The position numbers were made by a program, and so were the translations under genes. A stretch of DNA of 8,316 nucleotides from NCBI GenBank assembly GCA_047630175.1, contig JBLHVI010000116.1, forward strand, positions 1 to 8,316, read 5' to 3'. The stretch is from UBA4582 sp047630175. GTDB lineage: Bacteria > Pseudomonadota > Gammaproteobacteria > Pseudomonadales > Azotimanducaceae. The notes below the pieces were generated by a model. It saw only the letters and a list, made by a program, of their open reading frames with translations. It was not told the DNA's origin and made no database searches. This document shows positions 1 through 6,402 of the stretch, in pieces (the stretch's first letter is position 1; every line of letters begins with the position of its first letter).

Positions 1-1230
1 CGGAATTTTATTAAACGCGATACCCTTGTCAGCCCGCAACTCCTCCGGCAGACCCAACACACGTTCAGCAATAATATTCCGCAGAATTTGGTCCGTACCG
101 CCTTCTATTCTCACCGCAGGCGAACGCATTAGCATCGCCTGCAAACGTGCCGAATCCCTTGCCAGCACCGGATCAACAATCACGCCGCCCATGCCTTGCA
201 AATCCAGCGCGAATTTCGCGACATCCTGCATCATACCGCCCGCCACCAGCTTGCCAATGGAGTTCTCAGGCCCTGGTATTTCACCCTTAGACAGGGCTGT
301 CATGGCGCGCGCAGCCGTGTTTTTCAGACCTGCGCTCTTGGCGTACCAGTCGGCGAGCTTAGCGCGCACAGCGGGGTCATCAATGGCTTTACCCGAAGGC
401 AGCTCAAGGTCGTCCACCAGCATTTTGATTTCTGGAAAGCCTGTCGCAATACTACCGCCGATAGCCAGGCGCTCGTTCATCAGCGTCGTCAAAGACACCT
501 GCCAACCACCACCCACTTCACCCAGGCGCTGGGCATCAGGGACTCTGACATTATCAAAATACACTTCATTAAAACCGCTCTCACCGTTGGCCTGCTTGAT
601 CGGCTTGATGTCAACGCCGGGAGACTTCATATCCAGAAAAAACATCGTTAAGCCACGATGCTTTGCTACGTCTGGGTCGGTACGGGTGATCAATATGCCA
701 AAGTCACTGTAGTGGGCCCCGGAGGTCCAAATCTTCTGACCGTTGATAACCCAGTCATTGCCGTCCTTTTCTGCTCGTGTCCGCAAGCCTGCCAGATCAG
801 AGCCGCTGCCGGGTTCAGAGAACAGCTGACACCAGACCTCTTCGCCGCTTGCCAACTTCGGCAGGTAGTGCTTTTTCTGCTCGTCACTGGCATAGGCCAT
901 CATCGTAGGGGCGCACATGCCTTGGCCAATGATGAAGGTACTGGTTAGCTTGCCGTAAACGCCCTCTTCTTGATTCCAAATAACACTTTGCATGGGGGTC
1001 GCGCCCTGCCCGCCAAATTCCACCGGCCATTGAATACAGGCCCAACCGGCTGCAGCTTTCTTTTGCTGCCACTTTTTGGCTTCCGCCAGCGGATCGTACT
1101 CACCGGTTTTCGTCCCACCAAAACCACTCGTCGCAAGACCATCATACAAGTAGGTCGGTGCCTGCTCGCCAATCCACTGGCGCGCATTCTGCCTGAATGT
1201 TGCTTCTTCTGCTGTGTCACTAAAGTCCAT
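1..1230 (-). CDS. Acyl-CoA dehydrogenase, catalytic-type subunit (3' end cut by window edge)
   Basis: FAD-dependent acyl-CoA dehydrogenase that would introduce an alpha,beta double bond into an acyl-CoA thioester and pass electrons to ETF. I translated the minus strand from the ATG at 1230-1228: 410 codons stay open to base 1 with no frameshift. The start follows a good GAGGAC ribosome site about 7 bases upstream. Visible motifs are the FAD/substrate loop SEPGSGSD (residues 138-145), NGQKIWTSGAH (164-173), FNEVYFDNVRVP (220-231), MNER (251-254) and the C-terminal IEGGTDQILRNIIAERVLG (375-393). In that motif Glu376 sits where the catalytic base of MCAD-type enzymes lies. The last visible residues, AFNKIP, resemble the usual end of the family, so probably only a few residues are missing. 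It lies 83 bp downstream of a second ACAD gene on the same strand, so they are likely co-transcribed and may form one heteromer. The substrate cannot be read from sequence; a medium or long chain, or a sterol side chain, is possible. Confidence 0.95.
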   Translation of the reverse strand, partial: MDFSDTAEEATFRQNARQWIGEQAPTYLYDGLATSGFGGTKTGEYDPLAEAKKWQQKKAAAGWACIQWPVEFGGQGATPMQSVIWNQEEGVYGKLTSTFIIGQGMCAPTMMAYASDEQKKHYLPKLASGEEVWCQLFSEPGSGSDLAGLRTRAEKDGNDWVINGQKIWTSGAHYSDFGILITRTDPDVAKHRGLTMFFLDMKSPGVDIKPIKQANGESGFNEVYFDNVRVPDAQRLGEVGGGWQVSLTTLMNERLAIGGSIATGFPEIKMLVDDLELPSGKAIDDPAVRAKLADWYAKSAGLKNTAARAMTALSKGEIPGPENSIGKLVAGGMMQDVAKFALDLQGMGGVIVDPVLARDSARLQAMLMRSPAVRIEGGTDQILRNIIAERVLGLPEELRADKGIAFNKIP

Positions 1231-1313
1231 AATATTGTCCTCTTCAAACTGGTATGCGTAGATAGTCACTTAATCGCAAACTATGTTGTGCGTTCAGACG
1301 CTAATTAACAGCA

Positions 1314-2426
1314 TCAAGCAACCGCCTTCGGCAAACTATCAACCAGCTTACCTTCCCACTCCGACAAGCCCCCTAGTTGGAGCGTTAGATAATTAGATCG
1401 TCGATAATACAGGTGGCAATCAAACTCCCACGTAAAACCCATACCCCCATGCACCTGAATATTGTCGCGGGCGCACAGCTGAAAGGCCTGTGTCGCTGAG
1501 ACTCTTGCGGTGGCCGCCGCCAAAGGCAGATCATCAGCATTGGTCGACAGCGCCCACGCGGCGTAGTAGCAATTTGACTCTGCCAGCTTCAACGCCACAT
1601 ACATGTCTGCCATCATGTGCTTGAGCCCCTGAAAGGAACCAATAGGGCGACCAAACGCAAACCGCTGCTTGGCATAGTTCACCGCCATGTCCAACGCACT
1701 TTGAGCACCGCCGAGTTGCTCGAAAGCAAATAGGATGGCAGCGCGATCATAGACCTGTTGGAGTCGCGCCCAACCATCATGCGCCTCACCTAACAGGGTA
1801 GCGGGGGTCTCGTTAAAAACGATTGAGGTGGAATTTCTACTGGGGTCGATAGTTGCGACCTCGACTTGGCTGACGCTGCCTTGCTTAAGATCGGTAATGT
1901 ACAGCGCAGTGTCGCCGCTAACGTCGCGGGCCAGCACCACCGCAAAGTCGGCGGTGCCCCCATCTGCAACAATGAGTTTTTTACCGGTTAGATTGCCACC
2001 CGAGAATTTAACAGAAATCGACGCCTCGGTGGTTTGTGCAATGCGCTCTACCACCGCCATGGTGCCCGTCACCTCACCCGTCGCGAGCTTCGGTAACCAG
2101 TGTTCTTTTTGCGCCTCGGTACCGACGAGCATGATAGCCTCGGTCGCTAGATAAACAGACGATGAAAACGGTGTGGGCGCCAAATGTGCGCCCAGTTGCT
2201 CGGCCACTAAACACAAGCTCGGATAACCCGCACCGACACCCCCATAAATCTCGGGAATCGCCGTACCGGTTAGCCCCATCGAAACCAGGCCATCCCAGAC
2301 AGCGCTAGCATAGGGCGCAGGGCCTTCAACCACACGACGCAAGACCTTACTGTCGCAAGTGCCCTTTAAAAACCGAGAGACCTGGTCTTTCACCAGTTTT
2401 TCGTCGGCAGAGAAATCAAAATTCAT
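1314..2426 (-). CDS. Acyl-CoA dehydrogenase-like protein lacking catalytic Glu (probable non-catalytic partner subunit)
   Basis: 370 residues, complete, with the ACAD fold. It has an N-terminal helical domain (MNFDFSADEKLVKDQVSRFL), a short beta domain (about 122-215) and a C-terminal helical domain. The C-terminal domain contains RFAFGRPIGSFQ (255-266) and the family motif QVHGGMGFTWE (324-334). Two hallmarks are gone. The FAD-loop motif (TEPGSGSD in active members) reads VVERIAQT at about 125-132. The catalytic Y-E-G-T motif reads Q350-L-G-G353, with Leu351 at the glutamate position. Such subunits are known from actinobacterial alpha2beta2 ACADs (e.g. FadE28 with FadE29, FadE26 with FadE27), where one subunit supplies the base and each heterodimer binds one FAD. 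By inference this protein pairs with the neighbouring downstream ACAD. The start at 2426 has GAGGA six bases upstream. It is the first gene of the minus-strand unit and is divergent from the crotonase gene. The fold is certain; the non-catalytic role is inferred. Confidence 0.93.
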   Translation of the reverse strand: MNFDFSADEKLVKDQVSRFLKGTCDSKVLRRVVEGPAPYASAVWDGLVSMGLTGTAIPEIYGGVGAGYPSLCLVAEQLGAHLAPTPFSSSVYLATEAIMLVGTEAQKEHWLPKLATGEVTGTMAVVERIAQTTEASISVKFSGGNLTGKKLIVADGGTADFAVVLARDVSGDTALYITDLKQGSVSQVEVATIDPSRNSTSIVFNETPATLLGEAHDGWARLQQVYDRAAILFAFEQLGGAQSALDMAVNYAKQRFAFGRPIGSFQGLKHMMADMYVALKLAESNCYYAAWALSTNADDLPLAAATARVSATQAFQLCARDNIQVHGGMGFTWEFDCHLYYRRSNYLTLQLGGLSEWEGKLVDSLPKAVA

Positions 2427-2451
2427 GCGGCGTCCTCATTTTTTAGAGCAT

Positions 2452-2480
2452 AAGCTACCGCGTCAGCCTGACCCAGTCAA
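2452..2480 (-). promoter_or_regulatory. Candidate sigma70 promoter for the ACAD unit
   Basis: Read on the minus strand, TTGACT (2480-2475) is followed after 17 bases by TAGCTT (2457-2452). The -35 matches the consensus at 5 of 6 positions; the -10 keeps the key T, A and final T. Transcription would begin near 2445 and leave a leader of about 20 bases carrying the GAGGA ribosome site of the first ACAD gene. Position and spacing are good, but the -10 is mediocre. Confidence 0.42.
2462..2472. promoter_or_regulatory. GTCAG-C-CTGAC inverted repeat, possible operator
   Basis: A perfect inverted repeat with 5-bp arms and one central base lies wholly inside the -35/-10 spacer of the candidate ACAD promoter. 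A repressor bound here would block RNA polymerase. The arms do not extend further, so chance is possible. The TetR protein at the other end of the window is one candidate ligand, but I found no second copy of the motif near that gene. Confidence 0.3.
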
Positions 2481-2545
2481 CACAGCGCGGCAACGTCACC
2501 CGCACGCAACTGGGCTCGCAAGTCATCAATGCCACCACGCGACTA

Positions 2546-2574
2546 ATCGTGTATTCTCGAAATCGTACATCCTC
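2546..2574 (+). repeat. Imperfect 13-bp direct repeat upstream of the crotonase gene
   Basis: ATCGTGTATTCTC (2546-2558) and ATCGTACATCCTC (2562-2574) match at 10 of 13 positions with a 16-bp period. They lie 47-75 bp before the crotonase start in the divergent control region, so a regulator-binding role is possible. The similarity is modest. Confidence 0.25.
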
Positions 2575-2608
2575 AAACAAAATCCCAAACAGCCACAGAC
2601 CAACAATT

Positions 2609-2623
2609 AAGGAGAGTCGCATG
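2609..2623 (+). promoter_or_regulatory. Strong Shine-Dalgarno site fixing the crotonase start
   Basis: AAGGAGAG (2609-2616) is followed by a near-ideal gap to ATG 2621. It decides the start against the longer open frame beginning at 2549. Confidence 0.8.
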
Positions 2624-3460
2624 AGCGACCAGACGCACAACGATTCGGCGACAAACCACGTTAACAACTATCAAACTATCAAAATTGAAAAGCAGGGCCA
2701 GGTGGACTGGCTGACACTGAATAGGCCCGAAGCGCTAAATGCCATCGACACGCCCATGGTCACCGAACTAAGGGACTATTTCGAAGGCTTAAGGGAAGAC
2801 AAACATACGCGCATAGTGGTCATGCGCGGCGCCGGCCGCGCTTTTTGTGCCGGCCTTGACATCAAGGCCTCACAGTCGCGCACCCATGCCCAACCGTTTA
2901 GTGCCGGCATGGGCTTTCAGGGCTATCTCGCCGAGGTCTATATTCGCATGCGCCGCTGCCCCCAGCCTATTATCTCCCTCATTCATGGGCCGGCCTGCGG
3001 TGGTGGCTTTGCCTTTGCGCTAGCGTCTGATATTCGTATCGCCGGTGACAGTGCGCGCATGAATGCGGCCTTTATTCGCGTTGGTTTATCAGCCTGCGAC
3101 ATGGGCGCCAGCTACTTTTTACCCCGCCTGATCGGCACCTCTATCGCCTCAGAACTTATGCTAACAGGGCGCTTCATTAACGCCGAGCGCGCCCTACGCA
3201 CCAATCTTGTATCAGAGGTCGTTGCCGATGAAGACCTTGCCAACGCTGCGCAATCCTATATCGACGACATGCTGAGCACGTCACCCATGGGGCTACGAAT
3301 GACGAAGGAAGGCTTGAATATTGCCATTGACGCCGCCGGCCTTGAGGCAGCTATGGCCATTGAGAATCGAAACCAATTAATGTGTTCAAGAACGCAAGAT
3401 GCTCAGGAAGGCATGCGCGCCTTTTTAGAAAAAAGACCTCCTGTTTATACTGACAGCTGA
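2621..3460 (+). CDS. Enoyl-CoA hydratase/isomerase (crotonase) family protein, atypical active site
   Basis: 279-residue crotonase-fold protein, a family that hydrates, isomerises or hydrolyses acyl-CoA thioesters. Family signatures are LTLNRPEALNAID (31-43), the first oxyanion-hole segment AFCAGLDIK (74-82) and the second, GPACGGGFAFALASDIRIA (123-141). The segment GLSACDMGASYFLPRLIG (155-172) and ELMLTGRFINAERAL (178-192) follow. Both glutamates of classical enoyl-CoA hydratase are missing: GGGCELA is GGGFAFA here, and the second position (PE in PEILLG) is occupied by Phe151. Asp160 lies near the catalytic Asp of dienoyl-CoA isomerases and could be functional, so the reaction is uncertain. 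I chose ATG 2621 because AAGGAG ends six bases upstream. An in-frame ATG at 2549 would add 24 unconserved residues and has no ribosome site. Even so, the first 16 or so residues form a polar lead before the fold. The gene is divergent from the ACAD pair, with 194 bp between starts. Confidence 0.93.
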   Translation: MSDQTHNDSATNHVNNYQTIKIEKQGQVDWLTLNRPEALNAIDTPMVTELRDYFEGLREDKHTRIVVMRGAGRAFCAGLDIKASQSRTHAQPFSAGMGFQGYLAEVYIRMRRCPQPIISLIHGPACGGGFAFALASDIRIAGDSARMNAAFIRVGLSACDMGASYFLPRLIGTSIASELMLTGRFINAERALRTNLVSEVVADEDLANAAQSYIDDMLSTSPMGLRMTKEGLNIAIDAAGLEAAMAIENRNQLMCSRTQDAQEGMRAFLEKRPPVYTDS

Positions 3461-3491
3461 GGCGCACCTATAGTGGCGACTGAGGCTCACC
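3457..3491 (+). repeat. 12-bp direct repeat across the crotonase stop codon
   Basis: CTGAGGCGCACC (3457-3468) and CTGAGGCTCACC (3480-3491) agree at 11 of 12 positions with a 23-bp period. The first copy contains the TGA stop of the crotonase gene. It may be a small local duplication at the gene end; no function is suggested. Confidence 0.45.
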
Positions 3492-3511
3492 GCGGGTCTT
3501 AGTCAGCATTA

Positions 3512-3549
3512 GCCGCCGTCTGCGCTCCCATCCAAAGCAGCGAGGCGGC
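3512..3549 (+). terminator. Hairpin downstream of crotonase gene (weak terminator or 3'-end stabiliser)
   Basis: GCCGCC (3512-3517) pairs with GGCGGC (3544-3549). After a small internal loop (GT against CGA), CTGC (3520-3523) pairs with GCAG (3537-3540) around a 13-base loop. It starts 51 bases after the crotonase stop. There is no T-run behind it (the flank is GTCTTGC), so it does not meet the usual intrinsic-terminator pattern. It may instead stabilise the 3' end or assist Rho-dependent ending. Confidence 0.35.
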
Positions 3550-3565
3550 GTCTTGCAATGAGGTT

Positions 3566-3595
3566 TTGGGAGACGACCCTCAATCGTGGCATAAT
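3566..3595 (+). promoter_or_regulatory. Candidate extended -10 promoter for acnD-prpF
   Basis: TTGGGA (3566-3571), an 18-base spacer, then CATAAT (3590-3595) preceded by TGG, giving the TGn extended -10 element. The -10 matches 5 of 6 and the -35 matches 4 of 6. A start near 3602 would leave an unusually long leader of about 200 bases before acnD, containing the 3753 palindrome. A weaker alternative, ATGACC-N16-TACTTT (3672-3699), lies closer to the gene. Confidence 0.35.
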
Positions 3596-3752
3596 CCGCA
3601 CGAAGGCAACGACCCGACGGCACTATTCTAGGAAAATACAATCAAACAGTATCCCTAAGACGCATCAGTACATGACCCCAGAAAATTTGCGGGTACTTTA
3701 CGTGGTAATCAAGCTAAGACTCAAACTGAAAGCCCAGCGGATCATTGAAGAA

Positions 3753-3767
3753 GCTTTGTAACAAAGC
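3753..3767. promoter_or_regulatory. Perfect 15-bp palindrome GCTTTGT-A-ACAAAGC, likely operator
   Basis: Seven-base arms mirror each other exactly around one central base, ending 38 bp before the acnD start. The core TTGT-A-ACAA has the size and symmetry of a dimeric helix-turn-helix repressor site (TetR or GntR type). As RNA it would be a tight AT-rich hairpin with no room for a proper loop, so a DNA-binding role is more likely than termination. No second copy was seen in the window, and the cognate protein is unknown. The TetR gene downstream of prpF or a distant propionate regulator are the obvious candidates. Confidence 0.5.
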
Positions 3768-3805
3768 CCGATGCCTACCCAATTTAAATGCCAGTGGAAA
3801 CTTAT

Positions 3806-6400
3806 ATGAACACGAATCATCGTAAACCCTTACCGGGCACGTCACACGACTACTTCGACACCCGCGCTGCGGTGGATGCCATCGCACCTGGTGCCTATGC
3901 AAAGCTACCGTATACCTCCCGCGTTTTTGCCGAGAACCTAGTACGGCGCTGTGATCCTGCAGACTTAGTTGACGCGCTCAAACAACTTATTGAGCGCAAG
4001 CAAGAACTCGACTTCCCCTGGTATCCGGCACGCGTCGTATGTCATGACATTCTTGGCCAAACGGCCTTGGTTGACCTCGCAGGACTGCGTGATGCCATTG
4101 CCTTGAAAGGCGGCGATCCTGCTCAGGTCAATCCAGTTGTACCCACCCAACTCATTGTCGATCATTCGTTAGCCGTGGAGCATGCCGGCTTCGAGGAAGA
4201 TGCCTTCGAGCAGAATCGCGCTATCGAAGATCGTCGCAACGAAGATCGCTTTCATTTTATCAATTGGACCAAAACGGCGTTTGAAAATGTCGATGTAATC
4301 CCACCGGGCAACGGCATCATGCACCAGATAAACCTAGAGCGGATGTCACCGGTGGTACAGGTCCGCGATGGCGTGGCCTTCCCCGACACCCTGGTAGGCA
4401 CCGACAGCCACACACCGATGGTCGATGCATTGGGCGTAATCGCGGTGGGCGTTGGCGGTCTAGAAGCTGAGAGCGTGATGCTCGGCCGCGCATCTTACAT
4501 GCGCCTACCCGAAATTATTGGCGTTGAACTAGCCGGACATCGGCAGCCTGGCATCACCGCGACAGATATCGTGCTCGCCCTTACCGAATTCTTGCGAGAT
4601 TCAAAAGTAGTATCATCTTATTTGGAATTTTTTGGCGCCGGCGCAGCTGCCCTGACACTGGGAGACCGCGCTACTATCTCAAATATGACGCCGGAATTTG
4701 GCGCCACGGCCGCTATGTTTTACATCGACAAGCAGACCATCGAATACTTAACCCTCACCGGCCGTGAAGCAGAGCAAGTCAAGCTGGTTGAAAGCTACGC
4801 CAAACACACCGGCCTGTGGGCTGATGATCTGGTCACGGCAGAATACGAACGGGTACTGACATTCGATTTATCGACAGTCGGCCGCAATATTGCCGGCCCG
4901 TCTAATCCCCATCGCCGCGTAGCGACTAAAGATCTCGCCGCCAAAGGTATTAGCGGCGTGGTAGAAAACGTCGACGGCCAAATGCCTGACGGCGCGGTCA
5001 TCATTGCGGCGATTACCAGCTGCACCAACACCAGCAACCCGCGCAACGTGATTGCCGCCGCGCTGCTGGCACGCAACGCTAACGCCGCAGGACTGACGCG
5101 CAAGCCTTGGGTGAAAACGTCGCTCGCACCCGGCTCTAAAACCGTCCAGCTGTATCTTGAAGAAGCCAACCTGCTGACCGAACTGGAACAAATGGGCTTT
5201 GGCATAGTTGGCTTTGCCTGCACCACCTGTAACGGCATGAGTGGCGCCCTAGATCCGATTATTCAAAAGGAAGTTATCGATCGCGACCTGTACGCCACCG
5301 CTGTGTTGTCGGGCAACCGTAACTTCGACGGCCGCATACACCCCTATGCCAAGCAGGCTTTTCTGGCCTCGCCGCCCTTAGTCGTCGCTTACGCTATTGC
5401 CGGCACGATTCGTTTTGACATAGAAAAAGACGTGCTGGGTACAGACAAACAAGGCAATCCCGTTACGCTTAAAGATTTGTGGCCGTCGGATGAAGAGATC
5501 GACGCCATCGTCAAGCAGTGCGTTAAACCTGAGCAGTACAACACGGTTTATATCCCCATGTTTGACATTACCCATGCGGATGCTTCATCCGTCAGCCCGC
5601 TTTATGATTGGCGCCCACAAAGCACCTACATTCGTCGTCCGCCTTATTGGGAAGGCGCGCTGGCCGGTGAACGTAAACTCAAGGGTATGCGTCCACTCGC
5701 CGTACTGGGCGACAATATCACCACCGATCACCTGTCACCGTCGAATGCCATCATGCTCGACAGTGCAGCTGGCGAATATCTGGACAAAATGGGCTTGCCG
5801 GAAGCCGATTTTAACTCTTACGCCACCCATCGCGGTGATCACCTCACTGCCCAGCGTGCGACGTTTGCCAACCCGAAACTACTCAATGAAATGGTCATAG
5901 AGGACGGTAAGGTCAAGCAGGGTTCACTCACCCGCCTCGAGCCAGAAGGCACCAACAGCCGCATGTGGGAGGCGATTGAAGTTTATATGGCGCGCAAGCA
6001 ACCCCTCATCATTATCGCTGGCGCTGACTACGGTCAGGGCTCGTCGCGCGACTGGGCTGCCAAAGGTGTTCGCTTAGCGGGTGTTGAAGTAATCGTCGCT
6101 GAGGGCTTCGAGCGCATCCACCGCACCAATTTGGTGGGCATGGGCGTATTACCGCTGCAATTTATGACCGGTGAAAATCGCCACACCTACAGCATCGACG
6201 GCAGCGAGACATTTGACGTCGTCGGCGAGCACACGCCCAGAGCCACATTGAAGGTGGTCATGACCCGCAAGAATGGCGAGACGCTAGACATTCCAGTCAC
6301 GTGTCGTGTTGACACCCAAGAGGAATTATCGATCTACGAAGCCGGTGGCGTATTGCAACGCTTTGCCCAAGACTTCCTGGAATCCGTAGGAGCCGCTTAA
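3806..6400 (+). CDS. acnD: Fe/S-dependent 2-methylisocitrate dehydratase AcnD
   Basis: 864-residue aconitase-superfamily enzyme of the methylcitrate cycle. AcnD dehydrates 2-methylcitrate to a 2-methylaconitate isomer that PrpF must then convert. The opening MNTNHRKPLPGTSHDYFD and VRRCDPADL are typical of AcnD rather than AcnA or AcnB. The three [4Fe-4S] ligands are Cys406 (TSCTNTSNPRN) and Cys472/Cys475 (FACTTCNGMSG). Other conserved parts are DRFHFINWTKTAF, GTDSHTP (about 198-204), the swivel-domain GDNITTDHLSPSNAI (635-649) and the active-site YGQGSSRDWAAKG (742-754). An in-frame ATG at 3788 would add six residues but has no ribosome site. ATG 3806 has GTGGA seven bases upstream and gives the usual N-terminus. 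Length is normal and the frame is unbroken. It overlaps prpF by one base. Regulation may involve the palindrome 38 bp upstream. Unusually, prpB and prpC do not precede it here. Confidence 0.96.
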   Translation: MNTNHRKPLPGTSHDYFDTRAAVDAIAPGAYAKLPYTSRVFAENLVRRCDPADLVDALKQLIERKQELDFPWYPARVVCHDILGQTALVDLAGLRDAIALKGGDPAQVNPVVPTQLIVDHSLAVEHAGFEEDAFEQNRAIEDRRNEDRFHFINWTKTAFENVDVIPPGNGIMHQINLERMSPVVQVRDGVAFPDTLVGTDSHTPMVDALGVIAVGVGGLEAESVMLGRASYMRLPEIIGVELAGHRQPGITATDIVLALTEFLRDSKVVSSYLEFFGAGAAALTLGDRATISNMTPEFGATAAMFYIDKQTIEYLTLTGREAEQVKLVESYAKHTGLWADDLVTAEYERVLTFDLSTVGRNIAGPSNPHRRVATKDLAAKGISGVVENVDGQMPDGAVIIAAITSCTNTSNPRNVIAAALLARNANAAGLTRKPWVKTSLAPGSKTVQLYLEEANLLTELEQMGFGIVGFACTTCNGMSGALDPIIQKEVIDRDLYATAVLSGNRNFDGRIHPYAKQAFLASPPLVVAYAIAGTIRFDIEKDVLGTDKQGNPVTLKDLWPSDEEIDAIVKQCVKPEQYNTVYIPMFDITHADASSVSPLYDWRPQSTYIRRPPYWEGALAGERKLKGMRPLAVLGDNITTDHLSPSNAIMLDSAAGEYLDKMGLPEADFNSYATHRGDHLTAQRATFANPKLLNEMVIEDGKVKQGSLTRLEPEGTNSRMWEAIEVYMARKQPLIIIAGADYGQGSSRDWAAKGVRLAGVEVIVAEGFERIHRTNLVGMGVLPLQFMTGENRHTYSIDGSETFDVVGEHTPRATLKVVMTRKNGETLDIPVTCRVDTQEELSIYEAGGVLQRFAQDFLESVGAA

Positions 6401-6402
6401 TG
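6388..6402 (+). promoter_or_regulatory. TAATG overlap with internal Shine-Dalgarno, coupling acnD and prpF
   Basis: AGGAG (6388-6392) lies inside the last acnD codons, seven bases before the prpF ATG at 6400. The acnD stop TAA (6398-6400) shares its last A with that ATG. This favours translational coupling and near-equal output of two enzymes that act in succession. Confidence 0.8.

Larger units (their letters stand above)
3461..3805. other. 345-bp intergenic region between crotonase gene and acnD
   Basis: No convincing coding sequence here. The only notable open frame (3558-3761, 67 codons) has no ribosome site, a basic composition without a recognisable domain, and overlaps the promoter candidate. 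The region holds the second half of a direct repeat, a GC-rich hairpin at 3512-3549, a possible extended -10 promoter at 3566-3595 and a perfect palindrome at 3753-3767. From about 3600 to 3750 the sequence is more AT-rich and I see nothing else definite. Confidence 0.6.

Noticed and set aside
26..948. Several open frames on the plus strand (e.g. 26-712, 196-651, 658-948)
   Set aside because: They lie antisense to a continuous 410-codon acyl-CoA dehydrogenase reading frame on the minus strand with all family motifs. Their translations resemble no known domain and they lack ribosome sites.
1290..1301. GCGT-N4-ACGC mini-hairpin between the two ACAD genes
   Set aside because: Only four base pairs and no T-run. 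Too weak to call a terminator or processing site.
2549..2620. Upstream ATG at 2549 as the crotonase start
   Set aside because: The 24 extra residues are unlike the family and lack a Shine-Dalgarno site, whereas ATG 2621 has AAGGAG at ideal spacing.
3558..3761. 67-codon open frame between the crotonase gene and acnD
   Set aside because: No ribosome site, no recognisable domain, and it runs across a promoter candidate and into the palindrome. Probably chance.
3788..3805. ATG 3788 as the acnD start
   Set aside because: No ribosome site, and AcnD proteins typically begin at the MNT-x-x-RKPLPGT sequence, which matches ATG 3806.
4795..5238. 147-codon minus-strand open frame inside acnD (also 4868-5191)
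   Set aside because: Antisense to the iron-sulphur cysteine region of acnD, without start signals or recognisable motifs. Explained by the base composition of the real gene.
5490..5900. 136-codon plus-strand frame within acnD
   Set aside because: Out-of-frame reading of acnD; the acnD frame carries conserved aconitase motifs through this stretch.
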